In this document: positions 9,757-18,286 of the stretch, one piece after another
How the letters are laid out: every line of letters begins with the position of its first letter
Numbering within the stretch: the stretch's first letter is position 1
DNA from: Celerinatantimonas diazotrophica
GTDB lineage: Bacteria > Pseudomonadota > Gammaproteobacteria > Enterobacterales > Celerinatantimonadaceae
NCBI RefSeq assembly: GCF_004339545.1
Contig: NZ_SMGD01000016.1
Location: forward strand, 62,001 to 126,000
DNA: 64,000 bases
Direction: 5' to 3'
Translations under genes and position numbers: made by a program
The notes under the pieces: generated by a model
The model's database searches: none
What the model was told of the DNA's origin: nothing
What the model saw: only the letters and a program-made list of their open reading frames with translations

Positions 9757-10974
9757 ATGGCAAACCCTTATCGCCGGATGTTGGCAACTCCTGGAGCTGT
9801 TGCTCTGATGATGACGAGCTTCTTTATCAAGCTTCCTCAAGCAATGGTTAGTATTGGTCTGATCACAATGCTCGTACAGCATCATCAACTTTACTGGTTA
9901 GCTGGTGGCGTGGCTGCTACTTATACCCTGGTTAACGCATTTTTAAGCCCACAAATTTCTAAATTAGTCGATCGTTTTGGACAAAGTCGAGTGTTGCCAT
10001 TTGTCAGTTCTTTTAGTATGTCCATGCTCTTGGTGTTGTTGGCAGTGGTGCATTTTAATGCAGCATTACCGTGGTATTTTATTTTTGCTGCTTTGGCCGG
10101 GACAATGCCGAATATGTCAGCTATGGCACGCGCGCGTTGGACCGAATTATTTCGACATAGTCCCATGCTGCATACAGCTTTTTCATTAGATTCAGTTTTA
10201 ACTGAAGCAGCCTATGTGATTGGACCGACATTATCCATCGGGCTCAGTACCAGTTTATTTGCCGAAGCGGGGCCGTTGCTGGCAGTGATTATTTTAATTT
10301 TTGGGTTAACCATTTTCTTGTGTCAGCGCAAAAGTGAACCACAGATCAATAAAGATATGCCTGTTCAGAAAGGTTCAGTGTTAGCGATTGCCAGTATTCG
10401 CGTCATTTTACTGTCATTTTTAGCGTTGGGAACTATTGGGGGAGCAATGGATGTGGTGGTCGTGGCATTTGCCAAAGCTCAGCATCTTCCTCAAGCCGCG
10501 AGTTTCATTTTGGCCGCTTATGCGCTGGGTTCAATGGTGGCGGGATTAGTGTTTGGTTTGATCAGGGTTAAAATTCCAATGGAAAATCAATTGTTGATCA
10601 GCGCTATTGCCACTGCGGTGACTATTCTGTTGCCAGCGATTTCACCAAATGTTGTGGTGATGACGGGGACGGCTTTTGTGGCTGGAATGTCTTTTGCCCC
10701 CACCGTAGTGATCGTGATGAATCTGTGTAGTTTAATTTTGCCCCCGGCAAAGCTTACAGAAGGGCTGACCTGGGTCTCAACAGGTATTGGCTGTGGGGTT
10801 GCTTTAGGGGGGACGATTTCTGGTCGAGTGATCGATACCTTTGGTGCTCGAGCTGGGTTTAGTGTGCCAGTTTTAGCCGGAATTGTGGTTCTGCTGGCGG
10901 CGTTTTGGGGGATGCGGATTTTGCGTCAAGATCGAGCTTCTGCAAAGGAGCTGGCAAGATCAATCAGTGTGTAA
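9757..10974 (+). CDS. MFS transporter, substrate unknown
   Basis: Membrane protein of about 405 residues with roughly 12 predicted helices in two halves, typical of major facilitator transporters. SKLVDRFGQSRVLP (about residues 68-81) resembles the conserved loop 2-3 motif, and the equivalent second-half segment is GRVIDTFGARAGF. I prefer ATG 9757 (MANPYRRMLATPG); the frame is open from ATG 9715 and neither start has a clear ribosome-binding site. The next gene, an LD-carboxypeptidase-like protein, follows 35 bp downstream on the same strand, so they may be co-transcribed. MccF-like proteins and exporters are often paired in peptide immunity, but that role is only inference here. Confidence 0.85.
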   Translation: MANPYRRMLATPGAVALMMTSFFIKLPQAMVSIGLITMLVQHHQLYWLAGGVAATYTLVNAFLSPQISKLVDRFGQSRVLPFVSSFSMSMLLVLLAVVHFNAALPWYFIFAALAGTMPNMSAMARARWTELFRHSPMLHTAFSLDSVLTEAAYVIGPTLSIGLSTSLFAEAGPLLAVIILIFGLTIFLCQRKSEPQINKDMPVQKGSVLAIASIRVILLSFLALGTIGGAMDVVVVAFAKAQHLPQAASFILAAYALGSMVAGLVFGLIRVKIPMENQLLISAIATAVTILLPAISPNVVVMTGTAFVAGMSFAPTVVIVMNLCSLILPPAKLTEGLTWVSTGIGCGVALGGTISGRVIDTFGARAGFSVPVLAGIVVLLAAFWGMRILRQDRASAKELARSISV

Positions 10975-11009
10975 TGTTTGATGTTAAAAGGAAATAAAAA
11001 GGAGATGTC

Positions 11010-12035
11010 ATGATCTATCCATCTGCGTTGCGATGCGGTTCTAAAGTTGCTATTACGGCTTTTTCTTCAGGCGTCCCTTCTCATTTGCATCCGCGATTAG
11101 ATATTGTCATTAATCATCTTCGAGCACAGGGGTTTGATGTTATCGAAGGCAAGTGTTTGCGGCAAAATCATCAACATGTCAGTGCTACAGCTCAAGAGCG
11201 AGCAACTGAGTTGATGGATTTTTTATGTGATGATTCGATTGATGCTGTTATTCCGCCATGGGGTGGTGAATTTGCTATGGATATTTTGCCGCTACTTGAT
11301 TTTACACGGCTAAAACAGGTTCGAGCCAAATGGTTATTTGGCTTTTCTGATGTTAGCACGATTCTGATAGCACTGAGCAGTAAACTGGGCTGGGCGAGTG
11401 TTCATTGTGCCAATTTGATGAATTTACATCCTAATGAGCAAGAACCGCTCACTGCCAATACGATGCACTGGTTGAGCTTGCAGCCGGGAGCATCGTTTAC
11501 TCAAAACTCTTCGGAGTTTTATCAAGTCGATGGCAGCGGCTTTGTGTCGGACCCTAACTTTGTCTTTAATCTGACTGAGCGCACCTGTTGGAAGTTATCT
11601 GGGAATCAAAAAACGACATTTAGCGGCCGTCTGATTGGCGGGTGTTTTGATACGATGATGCATCTTGTTGGAACTGAATTTTTTGATATCGACCAATGGT
11701 ATCACCAGTATGCAAGTGACGGCTTGATTCTCTATTTGGAAAATGTCGAGATGGCTCCGAGTGTCTATAAACGGGCATTGCAAAGCCTCAAATATAAAAG
11801 GGTATTCGATAAATGCTCAGGGCTTTTGATCGGGCGAAGTGCCGTGTTAGATTCATGTGGCAAGGAAATTTCTACCGAGCAGGCATTACTTGCTGTGACT
11901 GATTCGCTCAATATTCCAGTGGTTTATGATGTCGATATTGGGCATTTGCCGCCGAACTTGACTCTATTTAATGGCGCTTATGCTGAAGTGAATGTCAGTA
12001 CTGAGGGCGGCGAGCTCATTCAAACCCTTAATTAA
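11010..12035 (+). CDS. S66-family LD-carboxypeptidase / MccF-like serine peptidase
   Basis: Serine peptidase of 341 residues, start ATG 11010 after AAAAAGGAG. The fold is recognised by the early DIVINHLRAQGFDVIEG segment, PPWGGEFAMDILPLLDF, the nucleophile elbow WLFGFSDVS (Ser113), the catalytic-glutamate segment LYLENVEMAP and the catalytic-histidine segment DIGHLPPNLTL. Family members either trim murein tetrapeptides (LdcA) or cleave toxic aminoacyl-nucleotides such as microcin C (MccF). The segment order and internal insert look more MccF-like, but assignment within S66 is uncertain. It is probably co-transcribed with the MFS gene 35 bp upstream. Confidence 0.85.
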   Translation: MIYPSALRCGSKVAITAFSSGVPSHLHPRLDIVINHLRAQGFDVIEGKCLRQNHQHVSATAQERATELMDFLCDDSIDAVIPPWGGEFAMDILPLLDFTRLKQVRAKWLFGFSDVSTILIALSSKLGWASVHCANLMNLHPNEQEPLTANTMHWLSLQPGASFTQNSSEFYQVDGSGFVSDPNFVFNLTERTCWKLSGNQKTTFSGRLIGGCFDTMMHLVGTEFFDIDQWYHQYASDGLILYLENVEMAPSVYKRALQSLKYKRVFDKCSGLLIGRSAVLDSCGKEISTEQALLAVTDSLNIPVVYDVDIGHLPPNLTLFNGAYAEVNVSTEGGELIQTLN

Positions 12036-12072
12036 GAGTATTCCATCCAGTTAGAGGGCTTACCATTCTTAT

Positions 12073-12310
12073 TTAGTGGGATGAGACATAGTCATTTATC
12101 GCTTGAGCTGGTGGAATCGCGAAATGGGCTTTCATTCGCTTTACTTCTTCAGCCGGCGGCAGACCCAATAGGCGTTTAAATTCGCGATTAAACTGTGAGG
12201 GGCTCTCGTAACAAACCGCATAGTTGGCACTGACGGCGGTCATTGACTGCCGAGCCATTAGCATTCTGGCTTGATGTCAGCGAACTTTGTAAGTTGGTGT
12301 TGGCATGAAA
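12073..12310 (-). pseudogene. Remnant of an AraC-family transcriptional regulator
   Basis: Only the C-terminal helix-turn-helix part survives. Reading on the minus strand, HQARMLMARQSMTAVSANYA and YESPSQFNREFKRLLGLPP are the characteristic AraC second-HTH sequences. Upstream in the same frame the family pattern continues (YKVR, then HQAR), but a TGA at 12277-12279 replaces the codon between them and the remaining N-terminal domain is missing. The regulator therefore appears inactivated. It lies between the S66 peptidase gene and asrA; whether it once controlled either is unknown. Confidence 0.8.
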
Positions 12311-12689
12311 GGGCTTCTCTTTAGGAGTCCTTTTGTGATCAACTTAAAATAAAATATAAAAATATTTAGATGACTTATTCTTCAATTTAAAAACTTAAAC
12401 ATAATTATATGTCAAAAATTGTTTATTCTGTTACATAAAAGTATATATATTGTTTAATAAAATAATATTTTTTGATTTTCATAGAGTTATTTTATTTATA
12501 TTTTCTTAAATTAAACAATTGGTTATCTATATTAAATGGCTATAACAAGATTTTAAATACTAATTAAGATGCATTTTTATTTTATTCTTCTATAAAAATA
12601 ATTGATTTTGGGTATCACGAATATCAATTTTAATAAAATTAATAACAGGTATAGATTAATTAGTCGTATATTTTAATACGAGAATAATC
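12311..12689. other. Very AT-rich region upstream of asrABC
   Basis: About 380 bp with long A/T runs and no coding frame; it probably holds the asr promoter. Two loosely palindromic stretches are seen: arms ATTGAT (12601) and ATCAAT (12623) around 16 bp, and AATTTTAATAAAATT. No perfect FNR box (TTGAT-N4-ATCAA) is present, although asr operons are usually anaerobically induced. Confidence 0.5.
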
Positions 12690-13739
12690 ATGTCTATTGA
12701 AATAACCCCTGATGAATTGACACAGGTACTAACGAAACTCACTCCTAATTGGCGAGTTTATGCACCGAAAGCTGAATATCGAGGTGGGCGGTTTTCTGAT
12801 ACAGATAATATTGTTTATCAGCCCGTCAGCTCTTGGCAAGAGATTGTGTGGCAAGAAAAATCACACATGTCTCCTCGAACAGTGATTACGCCAATTACTG
12901 AAACTCTCTTTTATTTTGAAAAAAATACAATTCAAATTGCTGAGGTTGATACTCGCCCAATTCTAATTTTTGCGCGTGCTTGCGATATCAATGCGATGTC
13001 ACGCTTAGATCAGATGTATTTATATAATGGCCCTGGCAGCGATTATAACTATCAGAAAATTCGTCAGAACATTCATTTTGTTCTAATGGAATGTCGAGAA
13101 TCCTTTGAGAACTGCTTTTGTGTCTCCATGGGGACGAATCAAACGGATGATTATGCAGCGGCTATTCGCTTTAGTGAAACCGGGGCACAGGTTCATATTA
13201 AAAATGAAATTCTGACTCCTTTCTTTACGGGTATAGGCAAGCCCAGTGATTACCAGCCTTCATTTGTCACTCACAATCGCGAGCAGGTTACATTACCAGA
13301 GCAAGTGTGTGACGACCCTCAAAAAGTGCGCAACATATTAGCTGATCATCCGATTTGGGATGAATACTCTCGTCGTTGCATTAGTTGCGGGCGTTGCTCA
13401 ACTGGATGTCCGACTTGTACCTGCTATAGCATCTTTGATGTGCCTTATGCGGAAAATTCTCAGCGTGGTGAACGGCGACGGCAATGGGCAAGTTGCATGA
13501 TCCCAGGGTTTTCGGATATGGCTGGAGGGCACCATTTTCGTGATCAAGCTAGCCAACGGATGCGTTATCGTGCCTTACATAAAGTGAATGACTTTAAAGA
13601 ACGTTTTGGTAATGAGCAGATGTGTGTTGGCTGTGGGCGCTGTGATGACCGCTGTCCACAATATATTAAATTTTCTCACATCATTAATAAAATGACTCAG
13701 GCCGTTCAACAGGCCATTGCCAAGGAGAACTTATCATGA
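12690..13739 (+). CDS. asrA: Anaerobic sulfite reductase subunit A (Fe-S electron transfer)
   Basis: Cytoplasmic iron-sulfur subunit of 349 residues of the dissimilatory-type NADH-dependent sulfite reductase that yields sulfide. Two ferredoxin-like cysteine clusters are visible: [16 protein letters not shown] (from about residue 230) and [15 protein letters not shown] (from about 311). It begins the asrABC operon and overlaps asrB by 4 bp (ATGA). Length and motifs match Salmonella AsrA. GAG lies upstream but the ribosome-binding site is weak. Confidence 0.95.
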   Translation: MSIEITPDELTQVLTKLTPNWRVYAPKAEYRGGRFSDTDNIVYQPVSSWQEIVWQEKSHMSPRTVITPITETLFYFEKNTIQIAEVDTRPILIFARACDINAMSRLDQMYLYNGPGSDYNYQKIRQNIHFVLMECRESFENCFCVSMGTNQTDDYAAAIRFSETGAQVHIKNEILTPFFTGIGKPSDYQPSFVTHNREQVTLPEQVCDDPQKVRNILADHPIWDEYSRRCISCGRCSTGCPTCTCYSIFDVPYAENSQRGERRRQWASCMIPGFSDMAGGHHFRDQASQRMRYRALHKVNDFKERFGNEQMCVGCGRCDDRCPQYIKFSHIINKMTQAVQQAIAKENLS

Positions 13740-14551
13740 CTCAACAATGCCTGTGTCAGACGAACCAACCGGAGCTTATGAGTTCGCCTTATCCGATTAT
13801 TGCTATCGAAAAACATACGCAATTGGAGTGGACTTTTCGTATCCAGACGGATCTCCCAGCGCAGCTTGGGCAGTTTGTCGAAGTCTCTTTGCCAATGATT
13901 GGGGAAGCACCAATTTCAGTTTCAGATTGTGGTGATGGTTGGATAGATTTGCTAATCCGCAATGTGGGTAAGGTCACTGGGGCGTTATTTGAAAAGCAAA
14001 TTGGTGATGTTTTCTGGCTTCGTGGCAGCTATGGTCACGGCTATCCGCTTGAGCGTTTTATGCATCAAAATCTATTAGTTGTTGCCGGTGGCACTGGGGT
14101 TGCGCCAGTGAAAGGGCTACTTCGTTATTTTAGTGAAAACCCGAGCGAGATTAATCGGCTGGATATGATCCTCGGTTATAAAAACCGTCAAAGTGTGCTC
14201 TACAAAGATGAAATGTCACTTTGGGACAAAGTTCACCATCTGATTGTGACGCTGGATGAAGGTGAAGCAGATGAGCATTTTTCGCTTGGACGCGTAACCG
14301 ACCACCTGCGCCATTTAAAGCTCGATGTCGCAACAACATCCGTGATTGTCGTGGGCCCACCGGTAATGATTAAGTTTGTCGTTCAGATGCTTGAGGACAA
14401 AGGGTTTCAGAAAGAGCAAATTTGGGTCGACTATGAGCGGCGGATGGCTTGTTCTACAGGTAAATGCGGACACTGCCGAATGGGGAGTGTGTATGTCTGC
14501 GTTGACGGTCCGGTATTTAATTATGCAACGGCGCAGAGCTTTATCGATTAA
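13736..14551 (+). CDS. asrB: Anaerobic sulfite reductase subunit B (flavin/NADH-binding)
   Basis: Oxidoreductase subunit of 271 residues with a ferredoxin-NADP reductase fold. It passes electrons from NADH through flavin to the Fe-S and siroheme subunits. Visible parts: a beta-barrel FAD region with [12 protein letters not shown], the nucleotide-binding [12 protein letters not shown], and a C-terminal cysteine cluster [17 protein letters not shown] suited to a 2Fe-2S centre. The start overlaps the asrA stop, indicating translational coupling. Eleven bases separate it from asrC. Confidence 0.95.
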   Translation: MTQQCLCQTNQPELMSSPYPIIAIEKHTQLEWTFRIQTDLPAQLGQFVEVSLPMIGEAPISVSDCGDGWIDLLIRNVGKVTGALFEKQIGDVFWLRGSYGHGYPLERFMHQNLLVVAGGTGVAPVKGLLRYFSENPSEINRLDMILGYKNRQSVLYKDEMSLWDKVHHLIVTLDEGEADEHFSLGRVTDHLRHLKLDVATTSVIVVGPPVMIKFVVQMLEDKGFQKEQIWVDYERRMACSTGKCGHCRMGSVYVCVDGPVFNYATAQSFID

Positions 14552-14561
14552 GGAGAAGGCG

Positions 14562-15572
14562 ATGAGTATTGATGTTGATATTATTAAAGCACGAGCACAG
14601 AACGAATACCGGCTGTCTAAAGTTCGTGGTGAAGCCATGGTGAGTGTGCGTATTCCTGGCGGCATATTGCCTGCGCATTTGCTGTCGGTTGCGCAGCATA
14701 TTGCCCAGACATATGGTAATGGGCAAATCCACTTAACCACACGGCAAAAACTCGCTATGCCGGGGATCCATTACGAAGATATGGATAAAGTAAACGCTGA
14801 GCTGGAACCCTTTTTACGCGAAATTGAGCTGGAACTTTGCCATGTCGATGTTGCCGATACCAAAGCCGGCTATCAAGCGATTGGTGGACGGAATATCGTC
14901 GCCTGTCAAGGCAACCAAATTTGTCAGAAAGGCAATACCGATACCACGGCAATGGCGAGAAGGCTGGAAAAGCTCATCTATCCAAGTCCATATCATCTTA
15001 AGATCGTATTAGCGGGATGCCCAAATGATTGCGCGAAAGCGTCAATGACCGACATTGGCATTGTTGGGGTCGCCAGAATGAAATTTAATGCTGAACGTTG
15101 TATTGGCTGTGGGGCTTGCGTGAAGAGTTGTGCCAGCCATGCGGTTGGCTGTTTGAGGCTTGAAAATGGTAAGGCGGTAAAAGATCAAAGCGCTTGTATT
15201 GGGTGTGGTGAATGCGTGTTGGCGTGTCCGACGCTTGCTTGGCAGCGTCAACCACAGCAGCTTTATCAAATTCGTCTCGGTGGCCGAACCAGTAAGAAGA
15301 CCCCTCGCGTAGGTAAAATATTCCTCAATTGGGTGAGTGAAGAGGTGATAACGCAGCTCATTGCTAACATTTTTGCTTTTGAAAAAGAGATGTTAGGGGG
15401 AAAACCTATCTATCTGCATATGGGACATTTAATTGATGCGGGAGGCTATTTGCACTTTAAAGAGCGTGTTTTGCAAGGAATTACTTTAAATCCTGAAGCA
15501 ATGGTAGCCCAGTATATGTATTGGTCTGAAGATGAGTATGCAGCCAATATCCACGTGAAACCAGCCCATTGA
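14562..15572 (+). CDS. asrC: Anaerobic sulfite reductase subunit C (siroheme catalytic subunit)
   Basis: Catalytic subunit of 336 residues that reduces sulfite to sulfide. The start is ATG 14562 after AAGGAGA; the frame is open further upstream but inside asrB. The sulfite-reductase half-domain includes QIHLTTRQKLAMPG, and the siroheme/4Fe-4S ligands are in CQGNQICQKGN and GCPNDCAKASM. Two inserted ferredoxin clusters follow, CIGCGACVKSCASHAVGC and CIGCGECVLACP. All key cysteines are intact. A methyltransferase for its siroheme cofactor follows 13 bp later. Confidence 0.96.
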   Translation: MSIDVDIIKARAQNEYRLSKVRGEAMVSVRIPGGILPAHLLSVAQHIAQTYGNGQIHLTTRQKLAMPGIHYEDMDKVNAELEPFLREIELELCHVDVADTKAGYQAIGGRNIVACQGNQICQKGNTDTTAMARRLEKLIYPSPYHLKIVLAGCPNDCAKASMTDIGIVGVARMKFNAERCIGCGACVKSCASHAVGCLRLENGKAVKDQSACIGCGECVLACPTLAWQRQPQQLYQIRLGGRTSKKTPRVGKIFLNWVSEEVITQLIANIFAFEKEMLGGKPIYLHMGHLIDAGGYLHFKERVLQGITLNPEAMVAQYMYWSEDEYAANIHVKPAH

Positions 15573-15585
15573 TAGCGAGGCAAAA

Positions 15586-16317
15586 GTGAAAAAACAGCTA
15601 TTATTTGCTCCTGGTGATGTGGCGTTGGTCGGAGCCGGTCCCGGTGATGCTGAACTCTTGACGTTCAAAGCACTGCGGTATATTAGTCAAGCAGACGTCA
15701 TTTTTTATGACCGCTTAGTATCTGATGAGGTCTTGGCTCTGGTGCCTGATAGTATTGAGAAAATTTTTGTAGGTAAGCAGGTCGGTAATCACTGTATTTC
15801 TCAAGAAGCCATCATTTCGCTATTACTCGAACGTGCTCAAGTTAAACAGCGTGTGGTTCGCCTTAAAGGGGGCGATCCGTTTGTGTTTGGTCGTGGCGGT
15901 GAGGAGATGACAACATTACAAGAGCAGCAGGTAACTGTGCATGTTGTACCTGGAATTACCGCAGCACTTGGTTGCGCCGCTTCAGCGGGGATTGCTTTAA
16001 CCCATCGTGATTTCGCTAAGCGAGTGACATTTATGACCGCGCATCCATGTGCCGAGGGCGAGCTGAATTGGCATGCGCTTAGCGAGCCAGATCAGACGCT
16101 AGTATTTTACATGGGGGTTCGCCAGGCTCCTACGATTCAACGGCAACTGTTAAGTGAAGGAATGAGTGAAACCATGCCCGTGGTATTTATTGAACGTGGT
16201 ACGCATAGCGATGAGCGGGTGGTTAAGGGTTCCCTCAAGGAGCTGACCGATCTCGCTGAAACTGTGCACAGTCCCGCTTTATTAATTGTTGGACAAGTGG
16301 TGAATACGTCAGCCTAG
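15586..16317 (+). CDS. cobA: Uroporphyrinogen-III C-methyltransferase
   Basis: SAM-dependent enzyme of 243 residues that doubly methylates uroporphyrinogen III to precorrin-2, the first committed step to siroheme and cobalamin. It starts at GTG 15586 with GCGAGG upstream. Motifs: VALVGAGPGDAELLTFKALR, DVIFYDRLVS, VRLKGGDPFVFGRGGEE and VPGITAALGCAASAGI. It lacks the oxidase/ferrochelatase half of CysG. Sitting 13 bp after asrC, it most likely supplies siroheme for AsrC. The symbol cobA follows common usage for the single-domain enzyme; sumT is equivalent. Confidence 0.93.
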   Translation: MKKQLLFAPGDVALVGAGPGDAELLTFKALRYISQADVIFYDRLVSDEVLALVPDSIEKIFVGKQVGNHCISQEAIISLLLERAQVKQRVVRLKGGDPFVFGRGGEEMTTLQEQQVTVHVVPGITAALGCAASAGIALTHRDFAKRVTFMTAHPCAEGELNWHALSEPDQTLVFYMGVRQAPTIQRQLLSEGMSETMPVVFIERGTHSDERVVKGSLKELTDLAETVHSPALLIVGQVVNTSA

Positions 16318-16456
16318 TACTTTAATAAAATCAAGCCATTTGTATATGGATAGAGTGATTGGCCTGCAGATGTGGATATAAGTTTTAATACAATAGTAGA
16401 GGGCATGGATATGCCCAATTTTTATCTATCTTGAGTTTCTGCGACTTACCGCTAAT

Positions 16457-16505
16457 CGCTAATTGGATGTCACGGGTTCATTATTGCTTATTAGCGACGT
16501 GACAT
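16457..16505. other. Inverted repeats between convergent cobA and btuF
   Basis: ATGTCACG (16467) and CGTGACAT (16498) form a perfect 8-bp pair with a 23-bp loop. CGCTAA (16457) and TTAGCG (16491) form a second pair that interleaves with the first, so the two are alternatives or a pseudoknot. The position between two gene ends suggests a transcription-end structure, but there is no good T-tract. Confidence 0.4.
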
Positions 16506-16514
16506 ATTCTCATT

Positions 16515-17357
16515 TTATGGCGTATCGTGCTTTGAGAGCCTTAGGGTGTTGAGTTGTTGGCACAACTGTTGAATCCCTTTGACTAATCGTGGTCCGAAAC
16601 GACTGATCCAGTCAGGATTTAATAGAATCAGGTGATGCTTGGCGGGTGTGTTCCATTGTTGCCAGATTTTAGCCCCTTGTTTGTTGCGACTCGATAAAAT
16701 AATTGCCTGCGGCTGAGATGATAAGACTTGTTCTAAATTGACTTGGGGATAAGCCGTTGTCGCATTGGCGAATATATTTGTACCACCACACAGTTGCAGA
16801 GCATCGTTCAACCAGCTTTTAGCCGAGATAGTGATCAATGGATGCTGCCAAATCTGATAAAAAACTCTGATTTTAGTTTTGTTTGCATAGTCCTTGGTAA
16901 AATGATCGAGCTGAGCCTGTTCTTGTTGAGCAAGAACTTCGGCTTGTTGTTCACGGCCAATGGCTCGGCCGATTTTCCGAGTAATTGCTGGAAGTTGTAA
17001 GATATGTTGTGGTGAGATATCCACAATAGGGATGTGAAACTGGCGCAAGATTGCTAATTGTTGAGATGGATTGCCAGCAGCCCAGCTTAAAATCACAGTG
17101 GGTTTTAAAGAGAGGATCTTTTCAATATCCAGGTGTTGATAATTACCGATAATGGGTTTGTGTTGTGCCTGTTTCGGGTAATCGCTGTGGGCGATTACGC
17201 CCACTAAATCTGAACCTGCGCCTAATGCATAAACAAATTCAGTTAAATTGGGTGCTAGGCTGATAATTCGCTCAGAACGTGCCTGGACAGGTTGAGCGCA
17301 TGCGCTCAATAGAATCAATAAAACTGCTTTTATAAGCCGATGATGATGTAGCGACAT
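16515..17357 (-). CDS. btuF: Vitamin B12-binding protein (periplasmic)
   Basis: Cobalamin substrate-binding protein of about 280 residues for the BtuCD importer. It begins with a hydrophobic signal (LIKAVLLILLSACAQPVQA); LSAC could be a lipobox, or cleavage could follow VQA. The mature part has RIISLAPNLTEFVYALGAG, GVIAHSDYPKQA, the KPTVILSW segment and LNDALQLCGGTNIF, all typical of BtuF. I start it at ATG 17357, overlapping the cbiB end by 28 bp; the frame is open to 17420 and no start has a good ribosome-binding site. Order mtnN-cbiB-btuF on one strand suggests one operon; mtnN-btuF linkage is known in E. coli. Confidence 0.9.
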   Translation of the reverse strand: MSLHHHRLIKAVLLILLSACAQPVQARSERIISLAPNLTEFVYALGAGSDLVGVIAHSDYPKQAQHKPIIGNYQHLDIEKILSLKPTVILSWAAGNPSQQLAILRQFHIPIVDISPQHILQLPAITRKIGRAIGREQQAEVLAQQEQAQLDHFTKDYANKTKIRVFYQIWQHPLITISAKSWLNDALQLCGGTNIFANATTAYPQVNLEQVLSSQPQAIILSSRNKQGAKIWQQWNTPAKHHLILLNPDWISRFGPRLVKGIQQLCQQLNTLRLSKHDTP

Positions 17358-18286
17358 AATAATATTGGGTAGATCACAAGGACGAGGTAGTAACCTGCAA
17401 CGAGATAACAGCGAATGCAAAGATGTTTAAAATCACTAGTCAAAGTCACCTGATTTTTGGCTCCGAATAGAGCAAAGGAGCGGATCAGCCCCTGATAATA
17501 GCGTTGCCCCCCTAACTGGGCATTTAACCAGCTGGCGGTGATCCCAATCAGACGTCCACTGGGGGTTCTTGGCCAGCGAAAGCCTAATTGATACTGGTGC
17601 CAGTTTTTGCCCGGTGAGCCAATCAGGCACATCAGCCAAGCCAGTAAAAGGTCGGGTACGTAAGCAAGCAGGTGATGAATTTGATCGCTGCTTTTACCGA
17701 ACTGCTGGTAATCAGCCAGTTTGCGGTTCCAAGTTTGGTGTAATAGTTCGATGATTCGGTATGTCAGTGCGCCATAAATGCCAAATAGTGCATACCAAAA
17801 AAGTGTGGCAAACCAACCATGGGCTAGACGAATAATGAGTGATTCACTGGCGGCTGCGGTAATTTGTGCTTGTGAAAGCTGGTGAGTATCGCGGAGCACC
17901 CAATGTGCTAGTTGCAGTCTGGCAAGAGGGAGCTGGCCTTTTTGCAGTTTCTCGCTTACCTGTTTGAGATCATGCATGAGAGGGCGCCAAGTGAGCAATA
18001 AAAACAAGCTTATCCCATCTAACAAAAGTGGCATATCGGCTAATACCGATAATCCCCAATAGGTGAGTAAAATAACGGCTAGCAATAGCCACATTGCCAT
18101 TGAACCCGCAAGTTGCTGCTGTTTCGGGCCATTTTCAGCGCGATTGACCCGATTGGATAATGCGTTAGCAACGATCTGGAAATAATAAAGGGGATGCCAC
18201 AGTCGCGGCAGACCGAGCAGCCATTCAGCAATGGCTGCCCCAATAGGTAATAAAAGAGCGATGACGCTTAGCCATTGCTCGTTCAT
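17330..18286 (-). CDS. cbiB: Adenosylcobinamide-phosphate synthase (CbiB/CobD family)
   Basis: Inner-membrane protein of 318 residues. Family members attach aminopropanol (phosphate) to adenosylcobyric acid during cobalamin assembly or salvage. It has about four or five hydrophobic helices and the family segments GLPRLWHPLYYF, WVLRDTHQLSQAQITAAASES, RLAHGWFATLFWYALFG and LTYRIIELL. It is diverged from E. coli/Salmonella CbiB; SESLIIRLAHG stands where the family has ESVAEN-like residues. The start overlaps the mtnN stop by 4 bp. No other cobalamin-synthesis genes besides cobA are in the window, so a salvage role is more likely than full synthesis (inference). Confidence 0.85.
   Translation of the reverse strand: MNEQWLSVIALLLPIGAAIAEWLLGLPRLWHPLYYFQIVANALSNRVNRAENGPKQQQLAGSMAMWLLLAVILLTYWGLSVLADMPLLLDGISLFLLLTWRPLMHDLKQVSEKLQKGQLPLARLQLAHWVLRDTHQLSQAQITAAASESLIIRLAHGWFATLFWYALFGIYGALTYRIIELLHQTWNRKLADYQQFGKSSDQIHHLLAYVPDLLLAWLMCLIGSPGKNWHQYQLGFRWPRTPSGRLIGITASWLNAQLGGQRYYQGLIRSFALFGAKNQVTLTSDFKHLCIRCYLVAGYYLVLVIYPILLCRYIIIGL

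Noticed and set aside
12601-12628. Possible FNR site before asrA (ATTGAT...ATCAAT)
   Set aside because: The arms are 16 bp apart, far from the 4-bp spacing of FNR sites.
14315-14740. A 141-codon open frame antisense to asrB/asrC
   Set aside because: It spans the junction of two well-supported genes and its translation looks like no protein family.
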